Assembly (NCBI GenBank): GCA_030323885.1
Contig: CM059193.1
Coordinates: forward strand, 71,081,997 to 71,145,996
From: Branchipolynoe longqiensis
Taxonomy: Eukaryota; Annelida; Polychaeta; Phyllodocida; Polynoidae
Direction: 5' to 3'
DNA length: 64,000 bases
Below, piece by piece: positions 11,501 through 22,490 of the stretch (its first letter is position 1; every line of letters begins with the position of its first letter). The notes beneath the pieces were generated by a model. That model worked only from the letters and a program-made list of their open reading frames with translations, was not told the origin of the DNA and did not search any database. Both the position numbers and the translations under genes were made by a program.

Positions 11501-13221
11501 GTTAGGACGGGAGAAGCATTAAAATTTGGCGACAATTTGACAAATGTCAGGACATCTTGATAATACACCCATATGTTCTGAGTTCCCTGTGACCACAGAA
11601 ACTCCATATGCACATGTAATGCCCAGACAGCAGCAAGATAATATCTCATAAGATTTGATAAGAAATTAGCTCATATGCAGTGGCTTAGTTATAGCACTAT
11701 ATATTCTTCTGTGAAGATGTTCTACCTTATAAGGAGTGCTCTCCTCTTCGTGGTGGTGGTGATGGGGGGTGAATCTGGAGTGATTTAGTTTGCTTATGCT
11801 GATAAGCAGCCCAGTGATTATAAAGGGCACCATAAATAGTTAATAAGAGAATTGTATATTTGTTCATTGACCACTATATAAGTCTGAAGCTTCCCTCACT
11901 ATTAAGCATCTAATTACTACGATAAGGAGTATCAAGAGTTATCAACCTTGCATCTTTAATGTCCTGACAACAAACAGTAAATATCCTAAAAAAAGAAAAG
12001 GAAAAAAAGTTCATCTGTGCCTTTTTTTTAGTGGCAATCAAGTGCAAGGTTGTGCGTTAATTTTGGTCAATGGTTAAGCATTGCTCGTGGTTTGTTGCGA
12101 CGTGTTTACGTTACAATGTTTAAATAGATTCTAGAGTGTGCTACGCTATCGACGTATGTATAAGGCTGTATTATCACCCAGAAATTGTTATAATCTGCGA
12201 ACATTTATATTTACGCCCCTTAACACCTGCGGGTATACCCAGAGGAGGAGCGCAAGGCAGTGCCCACTAGATTGACTACGAAACCCTGCCCCATATTGTA
12301 ATGTAGATGGTTTTTGGTTTAAAAATTTTTTTTATTAATAATTAAAAACCAGAATTTGGTACCGATGTAGATTGGGGAGGGGAGTCTTGGATGTAGATCT
12401 CGATTATGTTAAATTTATATAAATTTAAGGTTAGTGACGCATGGCAGTTTTGTATTCGATGTAGACATGGCGCTGCGCTATGCCCCTTCTATTACAAGGG
12501 CGTCTGGACAAGAAGCAGACGCTGTGCGTGTTCTTACTAAAACGGAAGCACAGGTTGTGTCCTTGTTTCCTATTGGATGATACCTCTGATGGGATCTGAT
12601 GCATTTACTTTTACTATTATCCACAAAAGATATATCCTCACCTTTGCATCATTAAAACTCCCATCGGATTTTCTTGACAATACAAACGTACAAATCGACA
12701 GTTTGTCTTGCTATTGTACCAATAAAATTATTTTTACTAAGAGAACACGTCTTGTTGGTTGTGCCTGGTATGGGTCGCTGACTTTTCGCAGATAAATATG
12801 ACTATCTTATTTTATATCATATTTAAGGGAACTTACCAAATAAAGTCCATGTAGTACTAGTATGACCAATACAGTACTCCAACCAATAGTACATGTCATG
12901 CCACCTGCTGGAAAGTAATAATAATAATATAAAATTTTGTCGTGGGGTGCTGCAAACAAATCGGAACATTACGCCTGTAGTGGGATTCGGACGCATCCTT
13001 CGTCATTCCAGGGCTACCGTCCCAGCCATTAGGCTATCTAGGCTTCCAGATGCAATCACCCACGCCCACCTTTCCATGTGGCTCCTTGCCTGAGAGGTAG
13101 GTACAGACTACTATAATATCTATACAGTAAATGTCTTCAGCGAACTTTGTGATCGGAAAAACCTTGACAAGTCCTGACTTTTTCAATGTGTGGACTGTCC
13201 CATTTGACTGTCTGACCCTCT
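11501..13221. other. No gene seen
   Basis: Moderately AT-rich sequence with no splice-bounded conserved ORF and no match to the repeat families found elsewhere in the window. Confidence 0.5.
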
Positions 13222-13672
13222 GGGCCGTAATCGATTAACACGACCCGAGCGACACGGGTCACCCGAGTCGTCAGAATTTCAAATCGAACACTGCGAGTAG
13301 AGTTGACAAATACATGTGCCGTGTGCAAAACGATCCGACCCAAGTAACCCACCTCCTAGCTGGGGTTGGCTACGAGCGATGACGTCACATTTGCACTGGT
13401 ACCGTCCTGCAGGATAACAGCTACCAGTACCAGTCATACATGTTTTTTTTAAAGAATAACTTAGATTAATGAAATGGAAATATAGCTAAACTAGGCCATC
13501 ATAAAATACTTTAAATCCTATTTTGCTGTAGCTTTATCGGTTATTAAAAAAAAAAAAAGGTCCACCCGAGCGCGGAGAAGCGTATTCGATTATTCGACCC
13601 AAGTCTGTAGGATGTGCGCATGCGCCAAAAAGTGGCTCGGGTGACCGGAGTCGATTAATCGATTACGCCCCT
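13222..13672. mobile_element. MITE with GGGcCGTAATCGATTAA termini
   Basis: The left end gggccgtaatcgattaa and the inverted right end ggggcgtaatcgattaa form a 17-bp TIR. The interior (agaataacttagattaat, ggccatcataaaatacttta, gcgcggagaagcgtattcga) is found again inside the compound insertion at 62056-62376. Confidence 0.72.
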
Positions 13673-13849
13673 GCTGTCAATACAGAATTGGTCTGGATGT
13701 AAAGTTGTTTTGTGAAGACAGGTACTATTGTACAATATTTCCTTGGTGAGTAGCAGTCACTCATCTTAAATGTAATTGTGTGGAGATGGGGAGGAGAGGA
13801 AGCAGCACCAAATTTGCTGTAATTTCTTCCTTTCCTTTGGACTCTCTTT

Positions 13850-14070
13850 TGTTACATCTAAGGTCATATCAAGAGGGTACCAACCTGTGACAGTGCGCAC
13901 TCATGGCAACTTTATAATGCTGCCCCACTGGGAACTCAGGCTGCCAGCACCATCACCCGATATCCCACTAAGCCACATTATCCTGACACTGAGCTAAGCA
14001 ATTCCTTGGCAGCGACAAGTATCGATTTTGTAAGTGCGTGGTTTGACTAGACCAGGAACCAAATTCCCGA
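13850..14070 (-). repeat. tRNA-SINE, partial copy
   Basis: The segment runs from acatctaaggtcatatcaag through gtgacagtgcgcactcatgg and gctgccccactgggaa to ggtttgactagaccaggaac c, matching the dispersed SINE. The tRNA head is mostly lost. Confidence 0.75.
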
Positions 14071-14772
14071 CTTTCTGCACGCAACGCCCGTGCCTGATAA
14101 AATAAATCAGGAGGTGACAAACTACCCTTCGCGACATTACGGTATGATGATCATTGTTGAAAAATGTCAATAACTCTCATGGTAGGGAGGTACAACATAT
14201 ATATCATTTTATTTCACGTGGTACTCACGCTGAGACCAAATGTGTCGTGTGAGTATTACGCAACTCTAAAAGACCCGACCAGCAAATACAAGCTTGTGTT
14301 AACGACACTCTACACTCCATTATCCGAAGATCCCTGAACAACAACGGAAATGTAGGAAATGTGCCGCAAGATAAGCTTCTGTCCTTTCTGTTGTTCTTTT
14401 GTTTATTTACATCTTACTTCAGATGCGAAACTGTCTCTTCTCTTTTTTTCCCCCCTCCTGAATGCAAATGAGATTTCAGAAGCAGCAATGAATGATATGA
14501 TGCCAGTATCTACCATAGGCAGGCACCTCTTTCCACTGTTTCGTATCTGAGCTTGTTTCAATGGCAGATGAGTCCTTAAATGTCCAGCTGGTTCCTCACA
14601 TATTATATACAAGTCTATGACAGAGGGATCCCCCCTCTCCATGAAAACCGTTTACTTGTTCTTCTTTTTTTGGCCTCCAGGCGAACTTCCGGTGCATTTG
14701 TAGATGACGTCATGATGTAACTGTGTATGACGTCACATGCAGAGATCGCCCAGAAGTTGAATTTGACTCCCC

Positions 14773-15024
14773 ATAGTCTTTAACTGCCTCAGGGCCTGTG
14801 TGATCAGTAACTGCTAAGCACCTATCCCTCATGGACATTTCTTCTCCACGCAACCTTTTCCGGCTTCGTCATATTCCTGTTTTGAAATCCACATTTGTTG
14901 GAAGGAGCCCTGGAATGAAGAGGGTTTGTTGTCTTAGATGTGGGGTTAGTACACAGGCTTGATTGATTGCTTCAACAAAGATTCCCAGCATTTCACGCGA
15001 TCGCTTGTTTCGTATACTTTTACA
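14773..15024 (-). repeat. Dispersed repeat, inverted copy of 24535-24785
   Basis: The sequence atagtctttaactgcctcag, then cctatccctcatggacattt, then ccagcatttcacgcgatcgc is the reverse complement of the interior of the MITE-like element at 24461-24835. The terminal TIR segments are not visible in this copy. Confidence 0.75.
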
Positions 15025-15047
15025 TTTTAAGACCTTGTTGAATTTTT

Positions 15048-15092
15048 TAATTAAGTAGCATAACCCAATGGTTTTGAGCTTCTGCCATTAAA
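15048..15092 (+). mobile_element. Left end of a TTAA-type MITE split by later insertions
   Basis: The words ttaattaagtagcataaccc and aatggttttgagcttctgcc att are a decayed left terminus of the TTAAAGTTGCATAG family. Its right part lies at 20766-21021, beyond DIRS element A. Confidence 0.6.
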
Positions 15093-15276
15093 ACCTCTCT
15101 AAATCGACCGACCATGGGAGTGACTTTAAATGGTTCATTTAGGGAGGTGGTCGGCTTTGGGTGTTTTTTTTATATCGTTACAATGGTATTGTATAGGCGA
15201 TCGTTTGGGACCCAAATAAAGCGATCGATATAGCAGAGTGGTCGATATGTGGAGGTGGTCCATTAGGTTTTACTGT
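15088..15276. mobile_element. MITE with (CAGT)AAAACCTCTCTAAA termini, copy 1
   Basis: The left end taaaacctctctaaatcgac and the right end ggttttactgta are inverse to each other, as in the copies at 31040-31229 and 34921-35085. TA flanks plus the CAGTAAAACCTCT-type terminus suggest a pogo/Tc1-mariner relative. The first few bases of the left end are missing here. The right end borders TA repeats and DIRS element A. Confidence 0.7.
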
Positions 15277-15282
15277 ATATAT

Positions 15283-15315
<33 letters not shown>

Positions 15316-15320
<5 letters not shown>

Positions 15321-15631
15321 ATAGTTATACGAGTCTTACCTTGGTACAGATGATGGATAACTGTTGTTTTACCGAGGTATAAGCCTCGGATAGATGTGGG
15401 CTAGGGAGAGGTAAGCACGTCCGGTACCAGCAATCTTAACCTACTTATTGAGGATAAAAATGACTTTCAAACTATGGATACTATTACTTTACCGAAAAGG
15501 TACACCAACGGAATAGATGTGGCAGGGTGTGGCGGGAGGGCCCTAGCCCACATCTATCCGAGGCTTATACCTCGGTAAAACAACAGTTATCCATCATCTG
15601 TACCAAGGTAAGACTCGTATAACTATACTAT
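15316..15631. repeat. Snap-back terminus of DIRS A (two 91-bp inverted arms)
   Basis: Arm 15316-15406 (tatagttatacgagtctta to gatgtgggctaggg) is the near-exact inverse of 15541-15631. The 134-bp loop contains gagaggtaagcacgtccggt accagcaat, which is also found inverted just inside the other end of the element (about 20685-20722). This resembles the internal complementary region of DIRS elements, which helps circularise the replication intermediate. Confidence 0.82.
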
Positions 15632-15759
15632 TTTTACCTCGGTAAACAGCCTCAGGCTAGCCTCAGGCTAGGGAGACCTTTACATAATTAATTTTTATCC
15701 TTAATATCATTCTTTCTTATTATTATAACATTCTAAATTTTTGTTCTCACCTATTCTTG

Positions 15760-16887
15760 TTAGTTGGCGAGAAGACGCTTTGCAACGCCGGTAGGCTTTT
15801 CTAGTCGTTTATTATAATGTTTTGCAAACGACTTAGCCGTCTTCCAGCCTGCATGCGCTAGTATTCTTTTCACAGAAATACCCAGCACCCGTGCCTTGGA
15901 GACCATGGCTCCTCTAGTTGAGTGGGAAGAGTATTTACTCGTATCCACTCCAGCCAATTTCAACACCGTAATTGTCCAGCTGGCAAGTGTGTCTCGTGAA
16001 ATCGCCTTATGTGGCTTTATAAAGCTCACTAATAGTTGTTGTGATGCACGTAAATCCTTTGTCTTGTATATATAAGCCCGTATGGCCGACACAACACATA
16101 ATTTCCGATCATTCGGAAAACAGTCTAAGTGAACCGTTGATAAAGGGTCACCTAACGTGTTCGATTTAAGCAATTTTTCTAAATCAAACGTAGCTTGTTG
16201 CTTGTCTATTTCTAATCCAGTTAAGGATAAAGCAACAATCGCCTGTCCTCTGTGTCCGGTTACTAACAATAACAGGACCGCGACCTTAAAACCTAACTGT
16301 TTTATATCTAACCACGAGTTGTGAGGCCAAGCCTGAAACAACTTAAATACTATAGAAACATCCCAAAACCTAGAAACATCCCAAAACCGACTATACTTTG
16401 GTTTTGGAGGATTCCTTTGATAAATTGAACGAAGTAAATAACAAATAACATGATGTTTTCCAACTGTTTCGCCATCAATTCTAGGTAATATAATTGATAA
16501 CGCACACCTCGCCGCATTAATCGATCCAAAGGAAAGTCCTTCATCCTCTAGAGAACGAAGAAACCGAGCTACTTGTGAAATCTTTGGATTTGTTGGCTTA
16601 ACTTTCATTAACAAACAATGTACACCCCATTTCTTTAAATAGGTTGTATACATTTTGACAGTTCCTGGCCTCCAGGCATCCGATACTATCCTATCCTCAG
16701 TAATTCTGTCCAATCCAAATTGCTGTAGCTGCTTCCTTAGAAAAGGAATGCCAATAGGGGCGTCGTTGACACGTCGCCGTGAACCACTAGCGGTCCGTGG
16801 TGCGTCAGATTCCCGAGTTTTCTTGGGAATCGTATACGATCTTTTGCCAGTTGTGAAACTGCTGGCAGCCAAGGTTGCGTGTCCCAA
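15760..16887 (-). CDS. Tyrosine recombinase of DIRS element A, 375 aa
   Basis: This enzyme inserts the circular cDNA of DIRS-type elements by site-specific recombination, replacing a DDE integrase. The frame is intact. The catalytic set is visible: Arg in TGHRGQ (middle), His and Arg in [11 protein letters not shown], the HAGWK box and the nucleophile Tyr in FAKHYNK near the C-terminus. The start at 16887 overlaps the upstream RT-domain frame by about 150 nt, as is typical of DIRS1-like elements. Compared with the copy in element B (370 aa), it carries an 18-nt tandem duplication that repeats RFWDVS in the centre. That duplication may or may not impair folding. Confidence 0.9.
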   Translation of the reverse strand: MGHATLAASSFTTGKRSYTIPKKTRESDAPRTASGSRRRVNDAPIGIPFLRKQLQQFGLDRITEDRIVSDAWRPGTVKMYTTYLKKWGVHCLLMKVKPTNPKISQVARFLRSLEDEGLSFGSINAARCALSIILPRIDGETVGKHHVICYLLRSIYQRNPPKPKYSRFWDVSRFWDVSIVFKLFQAWPHNSWLDIKQLGFKVAVLLLLVTGHRGQAIVALSLTGLEIDKQQATFDLEKLLKSNTLGDPLSTVHLDCFPNDRKLCVVSAIRAYIYKTKDLRASQQLLVSFIKPHKAISRDTLASWTITVLKLAGVDTSKYSSHSTRGAMVSKARVLGISVKRILAHAGWKTAKSFAKHYNKRLEKPTGVAKRLLAN

Positions 16888-18576
16888 TCGGGCACCACCA
16901 GTATCGCATGTGTCCCTTCCAAGCTGATTTTTCTCACTACTCGGCTGATAATGCTAAATGGTGGGAAAATATAAAAATAATTATTTTCCCAGGTAATAGC
17001 AAACGCATCTACTTTCCAAGCATCCGGTTCAGGATGCCAAGAAACATAACAGGGTAACTTGTTATTATTTCGTGATGCAAATAAGTCAACTTCCGGTGTA
17101 CCCCATTTTTCACAAACGAAGTTAAACAAATGTGTAGAGAGAGACCACTCTAAATGGTCATGGAAATTTCTACTTTTATAATCTGCAAGTGTATTTTGTG
17201 ACCCTGGAATATGCGCTACAGTCAGCCAGACTTGTTGAGCCTGTGCCCAGTTCCAAATCAGTTTAGATAACTGATTGCAAGACTTTGATTTGGTTCCACC
17301 CATATTACGAATATATGCCATGGCAGTAGTATTATCAGTTAGTATTCTAACCTGTGATTTATTTATCTTTACTAAACTACGTAAGCCCAGATAAATAGCA
17401 CGCAATTCTAGTGCATTAATATAGTCTGATTTTTCATCATCAAGCCATCTACCTCCTGTTGTGACCCCATCTCGATGAGCTCCCCAACCTTCTAACGAAG
17501 CATCAGTAGTAATTACTGTATTAGGTTTCCGCCATGCGGATTGGATTTGGTGAACTTGCTATATGTTGCATCCACCATCCAATATCCTGTAACCCTTCTT
17601 GCGAAATAAACATCTTTCGCTCAAAATTGCCTTTAGTTCGTGTTAACGCTAAATTTTTATCTATTTCTAGCGACTTAATATGGGCCTTCCCATATAACAC
17701 AGCAGGTGCATATGAGGTCATTATGCCAACCTGTCTAATTTTTGGCTTTGATAACTTAATAAGCTGAGTCGCTGTAGTCATAAACTTAATTAGTTTTTGT
17801 TCTGTTATCGACACTGTAAGGGACTGTGTATCCAGAATAAACCCTAAACATTTGAGTTGTTTTGTTGGTTTAAACACTGACTTTTGTTGATGTACATAAA
17901 ACCCCAATTTAGTGAGTAATGCACATAAATCCAAAACTGCATTCACACAACCAATTTGTGTTGATGCTATAATAAAAGAATCATCTATGTATGGAAACAT
18001 TATATGACCCTTCCTCGCCATTACCGAGAAAACAGGTTTAAGCAATTTAGTAAATAAACGTGGCGCACAAGCTAAGCCATTCGGCATACAGGTAAACTCA
18101 TAGAGTTGGTTATCCCAAATAAATCGAAGAAATTTTCGGTATTGTTCCATTATGGGAAGCGTATAATATGCATCCTGTAAATCAACACTAGCCATCCACG
18201 CATCTGGTGTAATCAGATCCCGTGCCGTATCTAGAGAGAACATTTTAAAATGTCGATATTCCACCCTTTTATTAAGGATTGTTAAATCCAGGATCATTCG
18301 AACATCACCATTAGGCTTCGGTCTCGAGAAAATGTTTGAAATAAACTGTCCTGAACAGTGTGTCACTTTTTGTATAATTCCTTTCTCAAAGAATTTATGT
18401 ACCTGTTTAGTTAGTGCGTCTCGTTCAACTGGTTGAATGTTATATGGAAAAGGTATTATACTTTGTACAGGAATTTGTGTAAAGGGAATTTGAACACCCC
18501 TAACTATTTCTATAATTTCTTGGTCACTAGTAATTTTGTGCCACTCAGAAATATGATTACTAATATTACCAGCCAC
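16737..18576 (-). pseudogene. RT / RNase H / methyltransferase-like ORF of DIRS A, frameshifted
   Basis: The RT domain (18576-17521) shows [48 protein letters not shown] and the catalytic box FPYIDDSFI. The RT frame then stops at 17521. The RNase H continues in another frame from about 17520, with [24 protein letters not shown] and [11 protein letters not shown], and is open as a 222-codon stretch to 16737. The last part ([44 protein letters not shown]) resembles the Dam-like methyltransferase domain of DIRS1 elements, with FPPF in place of NPPY. A one-base shift near 17523 therefore breaks this copy. Element B is uninterrupted here. Confidence 0.85.
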
Positions 18577-18641
18577 AAAGTTGCTTACAGTTTGTGTGTT
18601 TTTAGAGGCTGCAGGGACTTGTAAAGTTTGTGTTTGGACCT

Positions 18642-20001
18642 CTACTTGGACCCGCCCCTGGGGAAAGGTCTCGACGAGTTGAACCCTCGACCTATTGGCC
18701 GTGCGGTGTTGTCGGTCCAGCCTGGGCGAGCGCCCCGGCCCCGAAACCCTTGACCGAAGTTTGAACTCGGTCTGGTTCCTCTGGTGAACCGTCGTGGACG
18801 AAAATCCCCTCGTGACTTTTTGAAACGAGGAACTTCCTGTTTCTTCTTGCCATCCATGTTTTTGCCACTCTTGGCTGCAGTCTCTACCTCTTTATAGAGG
18901 TATTGTAGTTGACCGCCAAACATCTTGGTATTATCTAAAGGTTTCCCTTTAATCGGCTCTGGAGCAAGATAGAGCGTAAACTCCTTCCCCTCATTATCGG
19001 TAACCTTCTTAGAGCGAGCCACTTCTTTGCCAGCATCTGTGCAAACTGACTTGAAGACATTTTCATATCTTCGAAACGACAGGTAATTACCTGCCGCCGC
19101 TAGTACTGCAATGCCTTTGTCCATTGTCTTAGCCAAAGATGAGAACTTATTTTCACTCTGCATCCTATTAGCCACAGGAACAATAGCTGTTAGGGTAGCC
19201 AACACTGCCTTATGCACTGTGTGCAACACATCCTCAAACTTCTTACGGTCATCCGTCATATTGACATCCCGATCCATTTCTTTAATGATGGAGTTGGGAA
19301 CACCCTTTATGCCTGTTAACTCATCTCCTAACTTGGAGATAACCTCCGCCGGTTTGAACGTGCGAAAATGACCATTCACGGTCTCGCGCATAAGCGTAGT
19401 GGTTTTAACCCGCTTAGCCTTTGGCTTCTCCACCTTCTTAGCCACTTTAGGGCCAATGTCCGCATAGACCCCTTCATATACGGTGTCTGAGTCTGATTCC
19501 GTAGAAGTAGACTCAGTGGACGACTCAGAAGAAGAATATTTCCTCTTCCTCTTCTTCTTTTTGGACTTAGTCTTCCGCTTTTTGCGCAAACCAGACTCTG
19601 CCCGCTCCTTGGTGAATTCATCACCCGAAGAAATCACCTGTTTCTTCTTCTTCCTCCGTTTAGGAGAAGGAGGAGGAGGAGCCTTAAGCTCCACCGCCGA
19701 GTCTGTGTCCAAGAAATCCTCAAATGAATCCTCTTGGACACTCGGCCTACGCCGCTTCCGAGACAGAGGCGATTTGGCAGTCAAGATGTGGCTTTCCAAT
19801 ATTGCAAAGCGAGCCTCCCAATCTGGAGGCGCAGGCACATCAGGCACTGCGTCCTCGTCCGGGTCGGAGAGGATATGCGCCCGGGGCTGTGTCGACGGCC
19901 CTGCCGACAACACGGGTGAGGAGTCGTACTCCTCGTCCACTCCACTCGGAACAACGCCCCTCGGCTGCTGCTGCACCGCGCTTACTCCGCTTCGTGGCCA
20001 T
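18642..20001 (-). pseudogene. ORF1 (gag-like) of DIRS A, frameshifted near the N-terminus
   Basis: The protein is highly charged: acidic Ser/Asp stretch, Lys/Arg-rich clusters (KKRKTKSKKKKRKRK), a conserved helical middle (KPAEVISKLGDELTGIKG to [14 protein letters not shown]) and an Arg/Gly/Phe-rich tail likely to bind RNA. By alignment with element B the start is the ATG at 20001 (MATKRSKRGAAAAEG). That frame runs into another, so a shift near 19950 joins it to the long frame that ends at 18642. An in-frame ATG at 20075 is an artefact of the leader. CAG lies just upstream of the ATG in both elements. Confidence 0.72.
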
Positions 20002-20711
20002 CGGGAACTGAAACAAACATTTTTGGTCAGTCCCGGTATATATATATGTCCACAATATGGTTGTTTCAAACTCATTTGGACATCTATTGGTGTTAAAGAA
20101 CGTGTTTATACGTTATAACACAGGCGTAATAAGCTAAATTTGTGCGTGGGTTGTGGGTCAAGCCCAAACCTTACGCGGGGTCGGGACCAGTGTATCGGCC
20201 CACCCATCCCTCTGTTCCGCACACTTCTCCCACCTGTGACTACTACGTCAACAAGTTGGAGAAAATGCTACGAAACTCGGAGAAACGCCTGAAAAAGTTT
20301 TGTCTAGGGGAGTCTATAAAAGAAACCCAGGAGCATCTCCAACATTACTCTCTATTAGAGTACGAGAGAATGTCCACATGAGATAGGGCGAAACCCACAT
20401 CTCTACCCATAGTCACACGGTGACCCGGGTGTTGACATAACCGCTAATGACCGGTTTGGTTCCTTCGCGAAACCCACTCGAGTGTTCTATCCTTGGTTGT
20501 TTATAACCAAATAACTCGTCCAAATTGGACCAACGAAAGTCTAAACTTTCCATATTGATGCTCTAATGCATCATAATTAAGCTAACCACAGTTTTTATTA
20601 TACTTACTGCGTATTTGCTTGTATGTAGACTAATTTTGCCGGAGCAACCCACGACACGTTATCCAGTCGTGAGTTGTATATGCTAATTGCTGGTACCGGA
20701 CGTGCTTACCT
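20002..20711 (-). other. 5' leader of DIRS A
   Basis: Non-coding leader between the terminal repeat and ORF1. Parts are conserved with element B (ctctgttccgcacacttctc, agttggagaaaatgctacga), so they may be structured or regulatory. It includes small hairpins such as tccaaattgga and atgctctaatgcat. Confidence 0.55.
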
Positions 20712-20755
20712 CTCCCTAGCCTGAGGCTAGCCTGAGGCTGTTTACCGAGGTAAAA
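20712..20755. repeat. Terminal inverted repeat of DIRS A (right/5' end)
   Basis: The sequence tctccctagcctgaggctag cctgaggctgtttaccgagg taaaa is the inverse of 15632-15676. Confidence 0.85.
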
Positions 20756-20765
20756 TATATATATA

Positions 20766-21021
20766 TATTAGATTGATCATAATTTAGTTTGAAGTAACTT
20801 ATTTTAAAGGGTTAGCTTTAGAGATATTTGAATTGCAAAATATGCCAACTTAATTTTGGAGGGCACACTGAAATGCTGGCCATGTGCATTGTTTATACAA
20901 TTTAGAGCATAGCATTGTAGCACAGGAGCACCAAACTGCAATAAATGTTTAATGAGTGCACCAGTAACTAAAGTGTTTTGGTTTCGGAATGGTGATGCTT
21001 TCATCGTTTTATGCAGCTTTA
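20766..21021 (-). mobile_element. Right part of a TTAA-type MITE interrupted by DIRS A
   Basis: The segment agtttgaagtaacttatttt aaagggttagctttagagat through tttatgcagctttaa is the right three-quarters of the family consensus. It begins exactly where the TA-rich junction of DIRS A ends. Confidence 0.68.
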
Positions 21022-21122
21022 AACAACAACCAAACCCAACACTCCAATGTCGTCTGCTGTCATGAAGAGACCATTTTCAGCCTGCATTTTACAGCTTAGA
21101 GGTAAGGTGGCATATGATAGGG

Positions 21123-21395
21123 TTAGTTGTTGGAGTTTTACGTCCTGGCAACATTTAAGGTCATATCAGGATGGGTACCGACTTGTGACAGTGCACTCAT
21201 GGCAACTTTATAGTGCTGCCCCACTGGGAGACCCAGCCGCCAGCACCCTGACCTGATATCCCAATCACATTATCCTGACACTGAGCCAACCAGTCGTCAT
21301 ATGAGAAGAGCAGACGACAATACAAATGCTGTTGACGGAATGTTACATACCAGCGAGGCTAGGATCGAACCCCCGATCCACGAGCTAAAACGCCG
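21123..21395 (-). repeat. tRNA-SINE, degraded copy
   Basis: The tail and body (ttgttggagttttacgtcct to gacactgagccaaccagtc) are clear up to about 21295. A decayed head with aggatcgaacccccgatcca remains at 21360-21385. Confidence 0.7.
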
Positions 21396-21399
21396 CTCC

Positions 21400-22490
21400 G
21401 AACTCACATTGGAAGAAATGAGCTTTAGCCGCATGCTCTGAAATACAAAGATTTAGTTTGCATTATGCTTTAGCAAAAGAAAAAGAAAAGTGACAGAAAA
21501 TTGAATTTACAATTCATTTGAAGTAGGTCAAAAAGTTGTGTTAAAAATAAAGACATTGTGGCGGCCTAGCTAGGGCCCAGTATTGAATCAGGCTGAGGCA
21601 GGGGTTCCCCCAGGTACTCTTATAGGCACAAGCCGGCTGTGCCTACAAGACTCTTAGGTGCACGAGTGCCCCGGTGATAAAGAGCAGTTAGGGTAGACCA
21701 AGGGGGGCTAGGTAGCTGGACTTCTAGAGAATGGACAACATGTCCACACAACCTATAAACTAGGAATTAGACTCATCCTTCCCAGCCCTGGAGCGAACTA
21801 CATCAGGACTACAGATGAGTCACAACAACAGTATAATGGGAAAACTGGGTGAAGATACATGTACTTTGAGGAGTTTTTCGAGATCTCATGCGAAATCTCG
21901 TCGGCGAGAACAACACTAGACGCGGAGATAAAAAGAAAACGTGATAAAGGATAGAATGCTCTTTCCTTTGTTGCCATCTTGATGTAAGATTCGTGGGACA
22001 ATCCCCAAACCCTACAGTTTACGCAAGAGGAGAATAGTCTACCAGATTACTACACAATATCAAAATGGAACTAGCACGCCAAAGACTACAGGACACTTCC
22101 AGTAAGAAGCAACACTCGCTGGTTGTTGGCGATGAGACGGTGGCGCCGGTTTCCACCCTTGTGGGTAATATTTGTAGTTTCTTAAATACCTAAATAGTGC
22201 TGACAATGCATTCTCTATGATACTATCTTTTACAATGCCCAGCGACTTGACCAGTTCGATAAAAGTGGTATTAGACGGGTCAGTTTGATATAATTCTGTG
22301 ATATTTTGGTTATTTGTTCAAATACATTATATTTTCACTTTCTACTACTCAAAAATGGCTTTAATTTCTAATATGGGGGTTTGAGTCAAACAAACCTGTG
22401 GCATGCCTAAGTTGCATTTGTCTTTAGTGAACCCTGTAATGGGAGAACCTCTCACGTGTGAACAATTTTAATACAAATAAAATATATATA
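21400..22490. other. No gene seen
   Basis: Mostly unique sequence. A 44-codon plus-strand ORF at 22065 with a good start context ends before a possible donor but has no recognisable homology. Nothing can be assigned firmly. Confidence 0.4.

Larger units (their letters stand above)
15314..20755 (-). mobile_element. DIRS-like tyrosine-recombinase retrotransposon A
   Basis: About 5.4 kb, minus strand. Order of coding parts: ORF1 (RGG-rich), RT, RNase H, methyltransferase-like domain, overlapping tyrosine recombinase. The right end (20712-20755, read inverted ttttacctcggtaaacagcc) recurs inverted at 15632-15676, giving inverted terminal repeats. Beyond the left copy lie 310 bp of snap-back sequence (arms 15316-15406 and 15541-15631). 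No target-site duplication is visible, as expected for recombinase-driven integration; both flanks are TA repeats. Element B at 37757-43504 has the same architecture. Copy A carries frameshifts in ORF1 and after the RT domain. Confidence 0.9.

Noticed and set aside
12577..12795. 72-codon plus-strand ORF
   Set aside because: Ordinary chance ORF in AT-rich DNA with no flanking splice sites or recognisable motif.
20142..20381. Plus-strand ORF in the DIRS A leader, with a partly similar counterpart at 42914-43135
   Set aside because: The DNA is conserved between the two elements, but the two translations are in different frames and do not align, so the conservation is not protein-coding.
22065..22200. 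Short ORF with good start context, and on the other strand the word RLIANN reminiscent of the missing ACTL6 C-terminal exon
   Set aside because: Only five or six residues agree, there is no suitable acceptor and the following residues do not match. The plus-strand 44-codon ORF has no recognisable relative.
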